Shown piece by piece: positions 24,001 through 36,600 of a stretch of 64,000 nucleotides of DNA; positions within the stretch are counted from its first letter, which is position 1; every line of letters begins with the position of its first letter. Under the pieces are notes generated by a model that saw only the letters and a list, made by a program, of their open reading frames with translations, ran no database searches and was not told where the DNA came from. The stretch comes from Aedes albopictus. Taxonomy: Eukaryota > Arthropoda > Insecta > Diptera > Culicidae. Made by a program: the position numbers and the translations under genes. The stretch lies in contig NC_085138.1 of the NCBI RefSeq assembly GCF_035046485.1, forward strand, positions 28,421,047-28,485,046, in the 5' to 3' direction.

Positions 24001-27000
24001 TAGCGACTTAGGGTTTTTTAGGAGATGTCGGCGATCATTGCAAGAGATGTTGGGGATTCAAAAAGAGACTTTGATAATTTCCGGAAAAGCTTGGGGTATT
24101 TTGGAGAAATCGGGGAACTTATTCAGCGACTTAGGGTTTTTAGGAGATGTCGGCGATTATTGTAAGAGATGTTGGGGATTCCAAAGGAGAGTTTGGTAAT
24201 TTCCGGAGTAGCTTGGGGTATTTTAGAGAAATCGGGGAACTTATTCAGCGACATAGGGTTTTTTAGGAGAAGTCGGGGCTCATTGTAAGAGATGTTGGGG
24301 ATTCCAAAGCAGACTTTGGTAATTTCAGAAGATGCTGGGGGTAGTTGAGAGAAAGCAGGGAACTTTTTCTGCGACTTGGGGTTTTAAGGAGGTGTCGGCG
24401 ATCATTGTAAGAGATGTTGGGGATTCCAAAGGAGAATTTAGTATTTTCAGGGAAGCTTGGGGAATTTTGGGGAAATCGGGGAACTTATTCAGCGACTTAG
24501 GGTTTTTTTAGGAGATGTCGGCGCCCATTATAAGAGATGTTGGGGACTACAAAGGAGACTTTGGTAATTTCAGGAGAAGCTTGGGGTATTTTGGAGAAAT
24601 CGGGGAACTTATTTAGCTACTTAGGGTTTTTAGGACATTTCGGGGCTCATTGTAAGAGATGTTGGGGACTACAAAGGAGACATTGGTAATTTCAGGAGAT
24701 GCTTGGGGTCTTTTAGAGAAATCGGGGAACTTATTCAGCGACTTAGGGTTTTTAGGAGATGTCAGGGCTCATTGTAAGAGATGCTGGGGATTCCAAAGGA
24801 GACTTTGGTAATTTCCGGAGAAGCTTGGGTTATTTTGGAGAAATCGGGGAACTTATTCAGCGACTTAGGGTTTTTTAGGAAATGTCGGGGCTCCTTCTGT
24901 GAGTTGTTGGGGATTCCAAAGCAGACTTTGCTAATATCCGGAGAAGCTTGGGATATTTTGGAGAAATTGGGGAACTTATTCAGTGACTTAGGGTTTTTAG
25001 GAGATGTCAGGGCTCATTGTAAGAGATGCTGGGGATTCCAAAGGAGACTTTGGTAATTTCAGGGGATACTTGGGGTATTTTAGAGAAATCGGGGAATTAT
25101 TCAGCGACTTAGGTTTTTTTTGGAGATGTCGGGGCTCATTGTAAGAAATGCTGGGGATTCCAAAGAAGACTTTGGTAATTTCCGGAGAAGCTTGAGGTAT
25201 TTTGGGGAAATCGGGGAACTTATTCAGCGACATAGGGTTTTGTAGGAGATGTCGGGGATCATTCCATGAGATGTTGGAGATTCCAAAGAAGACTTTGGTA
25301 ATTCCAGGAGATGCTTGGGGTCTTTTAGAGAAATCGGGGATCTTATTCAGCGACTTAGGGTTTTTAGAAGATATCGGGGTTCATTGTAAGAGATGTTGGG
25401 GACTACAAAGGTGACTTTGGTAATTTCCGGAGATGCTTGGAGTCTTTTAGAGAAATCGGGGATCTTATTCAGCGACTTAGGGTTTTTAAGAGATGTCGGC
25501 GATCATTGTGAGAGATGTTGGGGATTCCAAAGGAGATTTTGGTAATTTCCGTAGAAGCTTGTGGTATTTTGGAGAAATTGGGGAACTTATTCAGTGACTT
25601 AGGGTTTTGAGTAGATGTCGGGGCTTATTGTAAGAGATGCTGGAGATTCCAAAGGAGACATTGATAATTTTAGGAGATACTTGGAGTATTTTGGAGAAAT
25701 CGGGGAACTTATTCAGCGACTTAGGGTTTTTAGAAGATGTCGGCGATCATTGTAAGAGATGTTGGGGATTCCAAAGGATACTTTGGTAATTTCCGGAGAA
25801 GCTTGAGGTATTTTGGAGAAATCGGGGAACTCATTCAGCGACTTTGGTAATTTCAGAAGATGCTGGGGGTAACTTAGAGAAAGCAGGGAACTTATTCTGC
25901 GACTTAGGGGTTTTCAGGAGGTGTCGGCGATCATTGTAAGAGATGTTGGGGATAACAAAGGAGACTTTGGTAATTTCAAGAGATGCATGGGGTATTTTGA
26001 AGAAATCGGCGAACATATTCAGCTACTGAAGGTTTTTAGGAGATGTGGAAGCTCATTGTAAGAGATGCTGGGGATTCCAAAGGAGACTTTAAAAATTTCA
26101 GGAGATACTTGGGGTATTTAAGAGAAATCGGGGAAATTATTGAGCGACTTAGGGTTTTTTAGGAGATTTCGGCGATCATTGTAAGAGATGTTGGGGATTT
26201 CAAAAACAAATTTGGTTATTTCAGGATATGCTTGGGGTATTTTGGAGAAATCGGGGAACTTATTCAGCGACTTAGGGTTTTTTAGGAGATGTCGGGACTC
26301 ATTGTAAGAGATGTTGGGGATTTCAAAAAAAAAATTGGTTATTTCAGGATATGCTTGGGGCATTTCGGAACTCGGGGAACTTATTCAGCGACTTAGGGTT
26401 TTTTTCAGGAGATGTCGGGGCTCACTGTAGGAGATGCTGGGGATTCCAAAGGAGACTTTGGTAATTTCCGGAGTAGCTTGGGGTATTTTAGAGAAATCGG
26501 GGATCTTATTCAGCGACTTAGGGTTTTTAAGAGATGTCGGCAATCATTGTAAGAGATGTTGGGGATTCCAAAGGAGCCTTTTGTAATTTCCGGAGAAGCT
26601 TGGGGTATTTTGGAGAAATTGGGGAACTTATTCAGCCACTAAGGATTTTTAGGAGATGTCGGGGCTCATTGTAAGAGATGTTGATTTCAAAAAAAAATTG
26701 GTGATTTCAGGATATGCTTGGGGTATTTTGGAGAAATCGGTGAATTTATTTAGCGACTTGAAGTTTTTTTTAGGAGATATCGGGGCTCATTGTAAGAGAT
26801 GTTGCGGATTCCAAAGGAGACTTTGGTAATTTCAGGAAATGCTTGGGTTATTTTGCAGAAATCGGGGAACTTATTTAGCGACAAAGGGTTTTTAGGAGAT
26901 TTCGGCGATCATTGTAAGAGATGTTGGGGATTCCAAAGGAGACTTTAGTAATTTCAGTAGAAGCTTGGGGAATTTTGGGGAAATCGGGGAACTTATTCAG

Positions 27001-27623
27001 CGACATAGGGTTTTTAGGAGATGTCGGCGCCCATTGTAAGAGATGTTGGGGACTACAAAGGAGACTTTGGTAATTTCAGGAGATGCTTGGGGTCTCTTTG
27101 AGGAATCGGGGATCTTATTCAGCGACTTAGGGATTTTAGGAGATGTCGGGGTTCATAGTAAGAGATGCTGGGGATTCCAAAGGAGGCTTTGGTAATTTCA
27201 GGGGATACTTGGGGTATTTTGAAGGAATCGGGGAACTTTTTCAGCGACTTAGGGTTTTTAGGAGATGCCGGGGCTCATTGTGAGAGATGTTGGGGATTTC
27301 TAAAAAAAATTTTTTGGCAATTTCAGGATATGCTTGAGGTGTTTTGTAGAAATCGGGGAACTTTTTCAGCGACTTAGGGTTTTTTTAGGAGTTGTCGGGG
27401 CTCATTGTTAGAGATGCTGGGGATTAAAAAGAAGACTTTGGTAATTTCCGGAGAAGCCTGGGGTATTTTGGAGAAATCGGGGAACTTATTCAGCTACTTA
27501 GGGTTTTTTGGAGATGTCGGGGCTCATTGTAAGAGATATTGGGGATTTCAAAAAAAAAAAACTTTGGTAATTTCAGGATATGCTTGGGGTATTTTGGAGA
27601 AATCGGGGGACTTAATCAGCGAC
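18027..27623 (+). repeat. 122-bp satellite array, left arm (about 78 units)
   Basis: Tandem units containing GAGATGTCGGGGCTCATTG, TAAGAGATGCTGGGGATTCC, AAAGGAGACTTTGGTAATTT, CTTGGGGTATTTTGGAG and ACTTATTCAGCGACTTAGG. Adjacent units at 21,239, 21,361 and 21,483 are exactly 122 bases apart. T-run differences make some units 123 bases, which keeps frame across units and creates the 60-99-residue MLGIPKETLVISG-type frames; these are not genes. A segment at 18,531 recurs at 19,388 and 19,999 (7 and 12 units on), showing higher-order duplication. Units between 25.5 and 27.6 kb are the most degenerate. Confidence 0.95.
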
Positions 27624-30600
27624 AATGAGCCCCGACATCTCCAAAAAACCCAAAGTCGCTGAATATGTTCCCCGATTTCTCAAAACTTCCCCCAGCATCT
27701 CCTGAAATTACCAAAGTCGCCTTTGGAATCTCCAACATCTCTTACAATGATCGCCGACATCTCCTAAAAAACCCTAAGTCGCTGAATAAGTTCCCTGCTT
27801 TCTTTAAACTACACCCAGCATCTACTGAAATTACCAAAGTTTTTTTTTTCGAAATTCCGAACATCTCTTACAATGAGCCCCGACATCTCCTAAAAACCCT
27901 AAATCGCTGAATAAGTTCTTCGATTTCTCTAAAAACCCCAAGTATCTCCTGAAATTACCAAAGCCACCTTTGGAATCCCCAACATCTCTTACAATGATCG
28001 CCGACATCTCCTAAAAAACTTCAAGTAGCTGAATAAGTTCCCCGATTTCTCCAAAATACCCCAAGCATTTCCTGAAATTACAAAAGTCTCCTTTGGAATC
28101 CCAAGTTTCTCTTAGAATGATCCCCGACATCTCCTAAAAAATCCTAAGTCGCTGAATAAGTTCCCCGATTTTTCCAAAATACCCCAAGTTACACCTGAAA
28201 TTACTAAAGTCTCCTTTGGAATCCCCAGTTTCTCTTGCAATGAGCCCCGACATCTCCTAAAAAACCCTAAGTCGCTGAATAAGTTCCCCGATTCCTCTAA
28301 AATTCCCCAAGCATTTCCTGAAATTACCAAAGTCTCCTTTGGAATCCCCAACATCTTTTACAATGATCGTCGACATCTCCTAAAAACCCTAAGTCGCAGA
28401 ATAAGTTCCCCGAGTATCTCCTGAAATTATTAAAGTCTCCTTAGGAATCCCCAGCATCTCTTATAATGAGCCCCGATATCTCCTAAAAACCCTAAGTAGC
28501 TGAATAAGTTCCCCGACTCTCCAAAATACCCCTAGCATTTCCTGAAATTACCAAAGTCTCCTTTGGAATCCCCAACATCTCTAAGAATAAGCCCCGACAT
28601 CTCCTTAATAACAATAAGTCGCTGAATAAGTTGACCGAGTATCCCCTGGAATTATTAAAGTCTCCTTTGGAATCCCCAGCATCTCTCACAATAATCGCCG
28701 ACACCTCCTTAAAAACCCGAAGTCACAGAATAAGTTCCCTGCTTTCTCTAAACTACTCCCAGCATCTCCTGAAATAACCAAAGTCTGCTTTGGAATCCCC
28801 AACATCTCATAGAAGGAGCCCCGACATCTCCTTTAAAAACCCTAAGTTGCTGAATAATTTCCCCGTTTTCTCTTAAATACCCCAAGTATCTCCTGAAATT
28901 ACTAAAGTATCCTTTGGAATCCCCAACATCTCTTACAATTATCGCAGACACCTCCTTAAAACCATAAGTCGCAGAATAAGTTCCCCGCTTTCTCTAAAAT
29001 ACCCCTAGTATTTCCTGAAATTGCCAAAGTCTCCTTTGGAATCGCCAGCATCTCTTACAATGAGCCCCGGCATCTCCTAAAAACCCTAAGTCGCTGAATA
29101 AGTTCCCCGATTTCTCCAAAATACCCCAAGTATCTCCTGATATTATCAAAGTCTCCTTTTGAATCCCCAACATCTCTTACAACGATCGCCGACATCTCCT
29201 AAAAACCCTAAGTCGCTAAATAAGTTCCCCGATTTCTCCAAAATATCCCAAGCATTTCCTGAAATTACCAAAGTCTCCTTTGGAATCCCCAACATCTCAT
29301 AAAATGATCCCCGACATCTCCTAAAAACCCTAAGTCGCTGAATAAGTTCCCCAATGTCTCCAAAATACCCCAAGTATCTCCTAAAATTATCTATGTCTCC
29401 TTTGGAATCCCCAGCATCCCTTACAATGAGCCCCGACATCTCCTAAAAACCCTAAGTACCTGAATAAGTTCCCCGATTTCTCCAAAATAACCCAAGCATT
29501 TTCTGAAATTACCAAAGTCTCCTTTGGAATCCCTAACATCTCATAGAATGAGCACCGACATATCCTAATAAACCCTAAGTCGCTGAATAAGTTCCCCGAT
29601 TTCTCCAAAATACCCCAAGTATCGCCTGAAATTATCAAAGTCTCCTTTTGAATCCCCAACATCTCTTACAACGATCGCCGACATCTCCTAAAAACCCTAA
29701 GTCGCTAAATAAGATCCCCGATTTCTCCAAAATAACCCAAGCATTTCCTGAAATTACCAAAGTCTCCTTTGTAGTCCCCAACATCTCTTATAATGGGCGC
29801 CGACATCTCCTAAAAAACCCTAAGTCGCTGAATAAGTTCCCCGATTTCCCCAAAATTCCCCAAGCTTCTCCTGAAATTACCAAAGTCTCCTTTGGAATCC
29901 CCAGCATCTCTTACAATTAGCCCCGACATCTCCTAAAAACCCTAAGTCGCTGATTAAGTTCCCCGATTTCTCTAAATTGCCCCAAGTATCTCCTGAAATT
30001 ACCAAAGTCTCCTTTGGAATCCCCAGCATCTCTTACAATGAGCCCCGACATCTCCTAAAAAACCCTAAGTCGCTGAATAAGTTCCCCGATTTCTAAAAAT
30101 ACCCCAAGCTTCTCCGGAAATTATCAAAGTCTCCTTTGGAATCCCTAACACCTCTTACAACGATCGCCGACATCTCCTAAAAACCCTAAGTCGCTGAATA
30201 ATTCTCCGATTTCTCTAAAATACCCCAAGTATCCCCTGAAATTACCAAAGTCTCCTTTGGAATCCCCAGCATCTCTAACAATGAGCCCCGACATCTCCTA
30301 AAAAAGCCCTAAGTCGCTGAATAAATCCCCGATTTCTCTAAAATACCCCAAGTATCCCCTTAAATTACCAAAGTCTCCTTTGGAATCCCCAGCATCTCTT
30401 ACAATTAGCCCCGACATCTCCTAAAAACCACAAGTCGCAGAATCAGTTCCCTGCTCTCTCTAAAATACCCCAAGTATCCTCTGAAATTACCAAAGTCTCC
30501 TTTGGAATCCCCAGCATCTCTTACAATGAGCCCCGACATCTCCTTAAAAAGCCCTAAGTCGCTGAATAATTCCCCGATATCTCTAAAATACCCCAAGTAT

Positions 30601-33600
30601 CCCATGAAATTACCAAAGCCTCCTTTGGAATCCCCAGCATCTCTTACAATGAGCCTCGACATCTCCTAAAAAAAATCCTAAGTCGCTGAATAATTCCCCG
30701 ATTTCTCTAAAATACCCCAAGTATCCCCTTAAATTACCAAAGTCTCCTTTGGAATCCCCAGCATCTCTTACAATTAGCCCCGACGTCTCCTAAAAACCCT
30801 AAGTCGCAGAATAAGTTCCCTGCTTTCTCTAAACTACACCCAGCATCTTCTGAAATTACCAAAGTCTCCTCTGGAATCCCCAGCATCTCTTACGATTATC
30901 CCCGACACCTCCTAAAAACCCTAAGTCACTGAATAAGTTTCCCAATTTCTCCAAAATACCCCAAGCTTCTCCGGAAATTACCAAAGTTTTCTTTGGAATC
31001 CCCAGCATCTCTTACAATGAGCCCTGACATCTCCTAAAGAAAAACCCTAAGTTGTGAATAATTCACCGATTTCTCTAAAATACCCCAAGTATCCTCTGAA
31101 ATTACCAAAGTCTCCTTTGGAATCCCCAGCATCTCTTACAATTAGCCCCGACATCTCCTAAAAAACCCTAAGTCGCTGAATAAGTTCCCCGATTTCTCCA
31201 AAATACCTCAAGCTTCTCCGGAAATTACCAAAGTATCCTTTGGAATCCCCAACATCTCTTACAATGATCGCCGACAACTCCTAAAAAACCCTAAGTCGAT
31301 GAATAAGTTCCCCGATTTCTCCAAAATAACCCAAGTATCTCCTGAAATTATCAAAGTCTTCTGTGGAATCCCCAACATCTCTTACAATGATCGCCGACAT
31401 CTCCTAAAAACCCTATGTCGCTGAATAAGTACCCCAATTTCTTCAAAATAACCCAAGCATTTCCTGAAATTACCAAAGTCTCCTTTGGAATCCCCAACAT
31501 CTCATAAAATGATCCCCGACATCTCTTAAAAACCCTAAGTCGCTGAATAAGTTCCCCGATTTCTCCAAAATACTCCAAGTATCTCCTAAAATTATCAATG
31601 TCTCCTTTGGAATCTCCAGCATCCCTTTCAAAGAGCTCCGACATCTCCTTAAAAACCCTAAGTCGCTGCATAAGTTCCCCGATTTCTCCAAAATACCCCA
31701 AGCATATCCAGAAATTACCAAAAAATTTTTTTTGAAATCCTCAACATCTCTTACAATGAACCCCGACATCTCCTAAAAATCCCAAGTCGCTGAATAAATT
31801 CCCGGATTTCTCCAAAATACCCCAAGTATCTCCTGAAATTACCAAAGTCTCCTTTGGAATCCCCAGCATCTCTTACAATAAGCCCCGACATCTACTCAAA
31901 ACCCTAAGTCACTGAATAAGTTCCCCAATTTCTCCAAAATACCCCAAGCTTCTACGGAAATTACCAAAATCTCCTTTGGAATCCCCAACATCTCTCACAA
32001 TGATCGCCGACATCTCTTAAAAACCCTGAGTCGCTGAATAAGATCCCCGATTTCTCTAAAAGACCCCAAGCATCTCCTGGAATTACCAAAGTCTCCTTTG
32101 GAATCTCCAACATCTCATGGAATGATCCCCGACATCTCCTACAAAACCCTATGTCGCTGAATAAGTTCCCCGATTTCTCCAAAATACCTCAAGCTTCTCC
32201 GGAAATTACCAAAGTCTTCTTTAGAATCCCCAGCATCTCTTACAATGAGCCCCGACATCTCCTAAAAACCCTAAGTCGCTGAATAAGTTCCCCGATTTCT
32301 CTAAAAGACCCCAAGCATCTCCTGAAATTACCAAAGTCTCCTTTGGAATCCCCAACATCTCTTACAATGAGCCCCGAAATGTCCTAAAAACCCTAAGTAG
32401 CTAAATAAGTTCCCCGATTTCTCCAAAATACCCCAAGTATCCCCTGAAATTACCAAAGTCTCCTTTGGAATCCCCAGCATCTCTTACAATTAGCCCCGAC
32501 ATCTCCTAAAAACCCTAAGTCACTGAATAAGTTCCCCAATTTCTCCAAAATATCCCAAGCTTCTCCGGAAATTACCAAAGTCTTCTTTGGAATCCCCAGC
32601 ATCTCTTACAATGAGCCCCGACATCTCCTAAAAACCCTATGTCGCTGAATAAGTTCCCCGATTTCTCCAAAATACCTCAAGCTTCTCCGGAAATTACCAA
32701 AGTCTTCTTTGGAATCCCCAGCATCTCTTACAATGAGCCCCGACATCTCCAAAAAAAACCTAAGTCGCTGAATAATTCCCCGATTTCTCTAAACTACCCC
32801 AAGTATCCCCTGAAATTACCAAAGTCTTCTTTGGAATCCCCAGCATCTCTTACAATTAGCCCCGACATCTCCTAAAACCCCTAAGTCACTGAATAAGTTC
32901 CCCAATTTCTCCAAAATATCCCAAGCTTCTCCGGATATTAGCAAAGTCTGCTTTGGAATCCCCAACAACTCACAGAAGGAGCCCCGACATTTCCTAAAAA
33001 ACCCTAAGTCGCTGAATAAGTTCCCCGATTTCTCCAAAATAACCCAAGCTTCTCCGGAAATTACCAATGTCTCCTTTGGAATCCCCAGCATCTCTTACAA
33101 TGAGCCCCGACATCTCCTAAAAACCCTAAGTCGCTGAATAAGATCCCCGATTTCTCTAAAAGACCCCAAGCATCTCCTGAAATTACCAAAGTCTCCTTTG
33201 TAGTCCCCAACATCTCTTAAAATGGGTGCCGACATCTCCTAAACACCCTAAGTCGCTGAATAAGTTTCCCGATTTCCCCAAAATTCCCCAAGCTTCTCCT
33301 GAAATTACTAAAGTCTCCTTTGGAATCCCCAGCCTCTCTTACAATGATCGCCGACGTCTCCTAAAAAACCCCAAGTCGCTGAATAAGTTCCCCGATTTCT
33401 CCAAAATAACCCAAGCTTTTCCTGAAATTACCAAAGTCTCCTTTGGAATCCCCAGCATCTCTTACAATTAGCCCCGACATCTCCTAAAAACCCTAAGTCG
33501 CAGAATAAGTTCCCTGCTTTCTCTAAAATACCCCAAGTATCTCCTGAAATTGCCAAAGTCTCCTTTGGAATCCCCAACGTCTCTTACAATGAGCCCCGAA

Positions 33601-36600
33601 ATGTCCTAAAAACCCTAAGTAGCTAAATAAGTTCCCCGATTTCTCCAAAATACCCCAAGCTTCTCCTGAAATTACCAAAGTCTCCTTTGTAGTCCCCAAC
33701 ATCTCTTATAATGGGCGCCGACATCTCTTACAATGAGCCCCGACATCTCTTACAATGAGCCCCGACATAAGTTCCCCGATTTCCCCAAAATTCCCCAAGC
33801 TTCCCTGAAAATACTAAAGTCTCCTTTGGAATCCCCAACATCTCTTACAATGATCGCCGACACCTCCTTAAAACCCCAAGTCGCAGAAAAAGTTCCCTGC
33901 TTTCTCTCAACTACCCCCAGCATCTTCTGAAATTACCAAAGTCTGCTTTGGAATCCCCAACATCTCTTACAATAATCGCCGACATCTCCTAAAAACCCTA
34001 AGTCGCTGAATAAGTTCCCCGATTTCTCCAAAATACCCCAAGCTTTTCCGGAAATTACCAAAGTCTCTTTTTGAATCCCCAACATCTCTTGCAATGATCG
34101 CCGACATCTCCTAAAAAACCCTAAGTCGCTGAAAAGTTCCCCGATTTCTCTAAAATGCCCCAAGTATCTCCTGAAATTACCAAAGTCTCCTTTGGAATCC
34201 CCAGCATCTCTTACAATGATCGCCGACATCTCCTAAAAAACCCTAAGTCGCTAAATAAGTTCCCCGATTTCTTCAAAATAACCCAAGCATCTCCTGAAAT
34301 TACCAAAGTCTCCTTTGGAATCCCCAACATCTCATAGAATGAGCACCGACATCTCCTAAAACACCCTTAGTCGCTGAATAAGTTCCCCGATTTCTCCAAA
34401 ATACCCCAAGTATCTCCTGAAATTATCAAAGTCTCCTTTGGAATCCCCAACATCTCTTACAACGATCGCCGACATCTCCTAAAACACCCTAAGTCGCTGA
34501 ATAATTCCCCGATTTCTCTAAAATACCCCAAGTATCCCCTGAAATTACCAAAGTCTCCTTTGGAATCCCCAGAATCTCTTACAATTAGCCACGACATCTC
34601 CTTAAAACCCTAAGTCGCAGAATAAGTTCCCTGCTTTCTCTAAAATACCCCAAGTATCCCCTGAAATTACCAAAGTCTCCTTTGGAATCCCCATCATCTC
34701 TTACAATTAGCCCCGACATCTCCTAAAAACCCTAAGTCACTGAATAAGTTCCCTAATTTCTCCAAAATACCCCAAGCTTCTCCGGATATTAGCACAGTCT
34801 CCTTTGGAATCCCCAACATCTCTTACAATGATCGCCGACATCTCTTAAAAACCCTAAGTCGCAGAATAAGTTCCCCGATTTCTCCAAAATAACCCAAGCA
34901 TTTCCTGAAATTACCAATTTTTTTTTGAAATCCCCAGCATCTCTTACAATTAGCCCCGACATCTCCTAAAAACCCTAAATCACTGAATAAATTCCCCAAT
35001 TTCTCCAAAATACCCCAAGCTTCTCCGGATATTAGCAAAGTCTCCTTTGGAATTCTCAACATCTCTTACAATTATCGCTGACATCTCCTAAAAACCCTAA
35101 GTCGCTGAATAAGATCCCCGATTTCTCCAAAATACCCCAAGCTTCTCCGGATATTAGCAAAGTCTCCTTTGGAATTCTCAACATCTCTTACAATTATCGC
35201 TGACATCTCCTAAAAACCCTAAGTCGCTGAATAAGATCCCCGATTTCTCTAAAAGACCCCAAGCATCTCCTGAAATTACCAAAGTCTCCTTTGTAGTCCC
35301 CAACATCTCTTATTATGGGCGCCGACATCTCCTAAAAACCCTAAATCACTGAATAAGTTCCCCAATTTCTCCAAAATACCCCAAGCTTCTCCGGATATTA
35401 GCAAAGTCTCCTTTGGAATTCCCAACATCTCTTACAATTATCGCTGACATCTCCTAAAAACCCTAAGTCGCTGAATAAGATCCCCGATTTCTCTAAAAGA
35501 CCCCAAGCATCTCCTGAAATTACCAAAGTCTCCTTTGTAGTCCCCAACATCTCTTATTATGGGCGCCGACATCTCCTAAAAACCCTAAGTCGCAGAATAA
35601 GTTCCCCGATTTCTCCAAAATAACCCAAGCATTTCCTGAAATTACCAAAGTCTCCTTTGGAATCCCCAACATCTCTTACAATAATCGCCGACATCTCCTA
35701 AAAACCCTAAGTCGCTGAATAAGTTCCCCGATTTCTCCAAAATACCCCAAGCTTTTCCGGAAATTACCAAAGTCTCTTTTTGAATCCCCAACATCTCTTG
35801 CAATGATCGCCGACATCTCCTAAAAAACCCTAAGTCGCTGAATAAGTTCCCCGATTTCTCTAAAATGCCCCAAGTATCTCCTGAAATTACCAAAGTCTCC
35901 TTTGGAATCCCCAGCATCTCTTACAATGATCGCCGACATCTCCTAAAAAACCCTAAGTCGCTAAATAAGTTCCCCGATTTCTTCAAAATAACCCAAGCAT
36001 CTCCTGAAATTACCAAAGTCTCCTTTGGAATCCCCAACATCTCATAGAATGAGCACCGACATCTCCTAAAACACCCTTAGTCGCTGAATAAGTTCCCCGA
36101 TTTCTCCAAAATACCTCAAGATTCTCCTGAAATTACCAAAGTCTCCTTTGGAATCCCCAGCATCTCTTACAACGAGCCCCGACATCTCCTAATAAACCTA
36201 AGTTGCTGAATAAGTTTCCCGATTTCTCTAAAATGCCCCAAGTATCTCCTGAAATTACCAAAGTCTCCTTTGGAATCCCCAACACCTCTTACAACGATCG
36301 CCGACATCTCCTAAAAAACCCTAAGTCGCTGAATAATTCCCCGATTTCTCTAAAATACCCCAAGTATCCCCTGAAATTACCAAAGTCTCCTTTGGAATCC
36401 CCAACATCTCTTACACTTAGCCCCGACATCTCCTAAAAACCCTAAGTCACTGAATAAGTTCCCTAATTTCTCCAAAATACCCCAAGCTTCTCCGGATATT
36501 AGCACAGTCTCCTTTGGAATCCCCAGCATCTCTTACAACGAGCCCCGACATCTCCTAAAAAACCTAAGTTGCTGAATAAGTTCCCCGATTTCTCTAAAAT

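Noticed and set aside
18027..27623. CRISPR-like array
   Set aside because: The repeats are contiguous 122-bp monomers with no unique spacers, in an insect-type genomic context with no cas genes.
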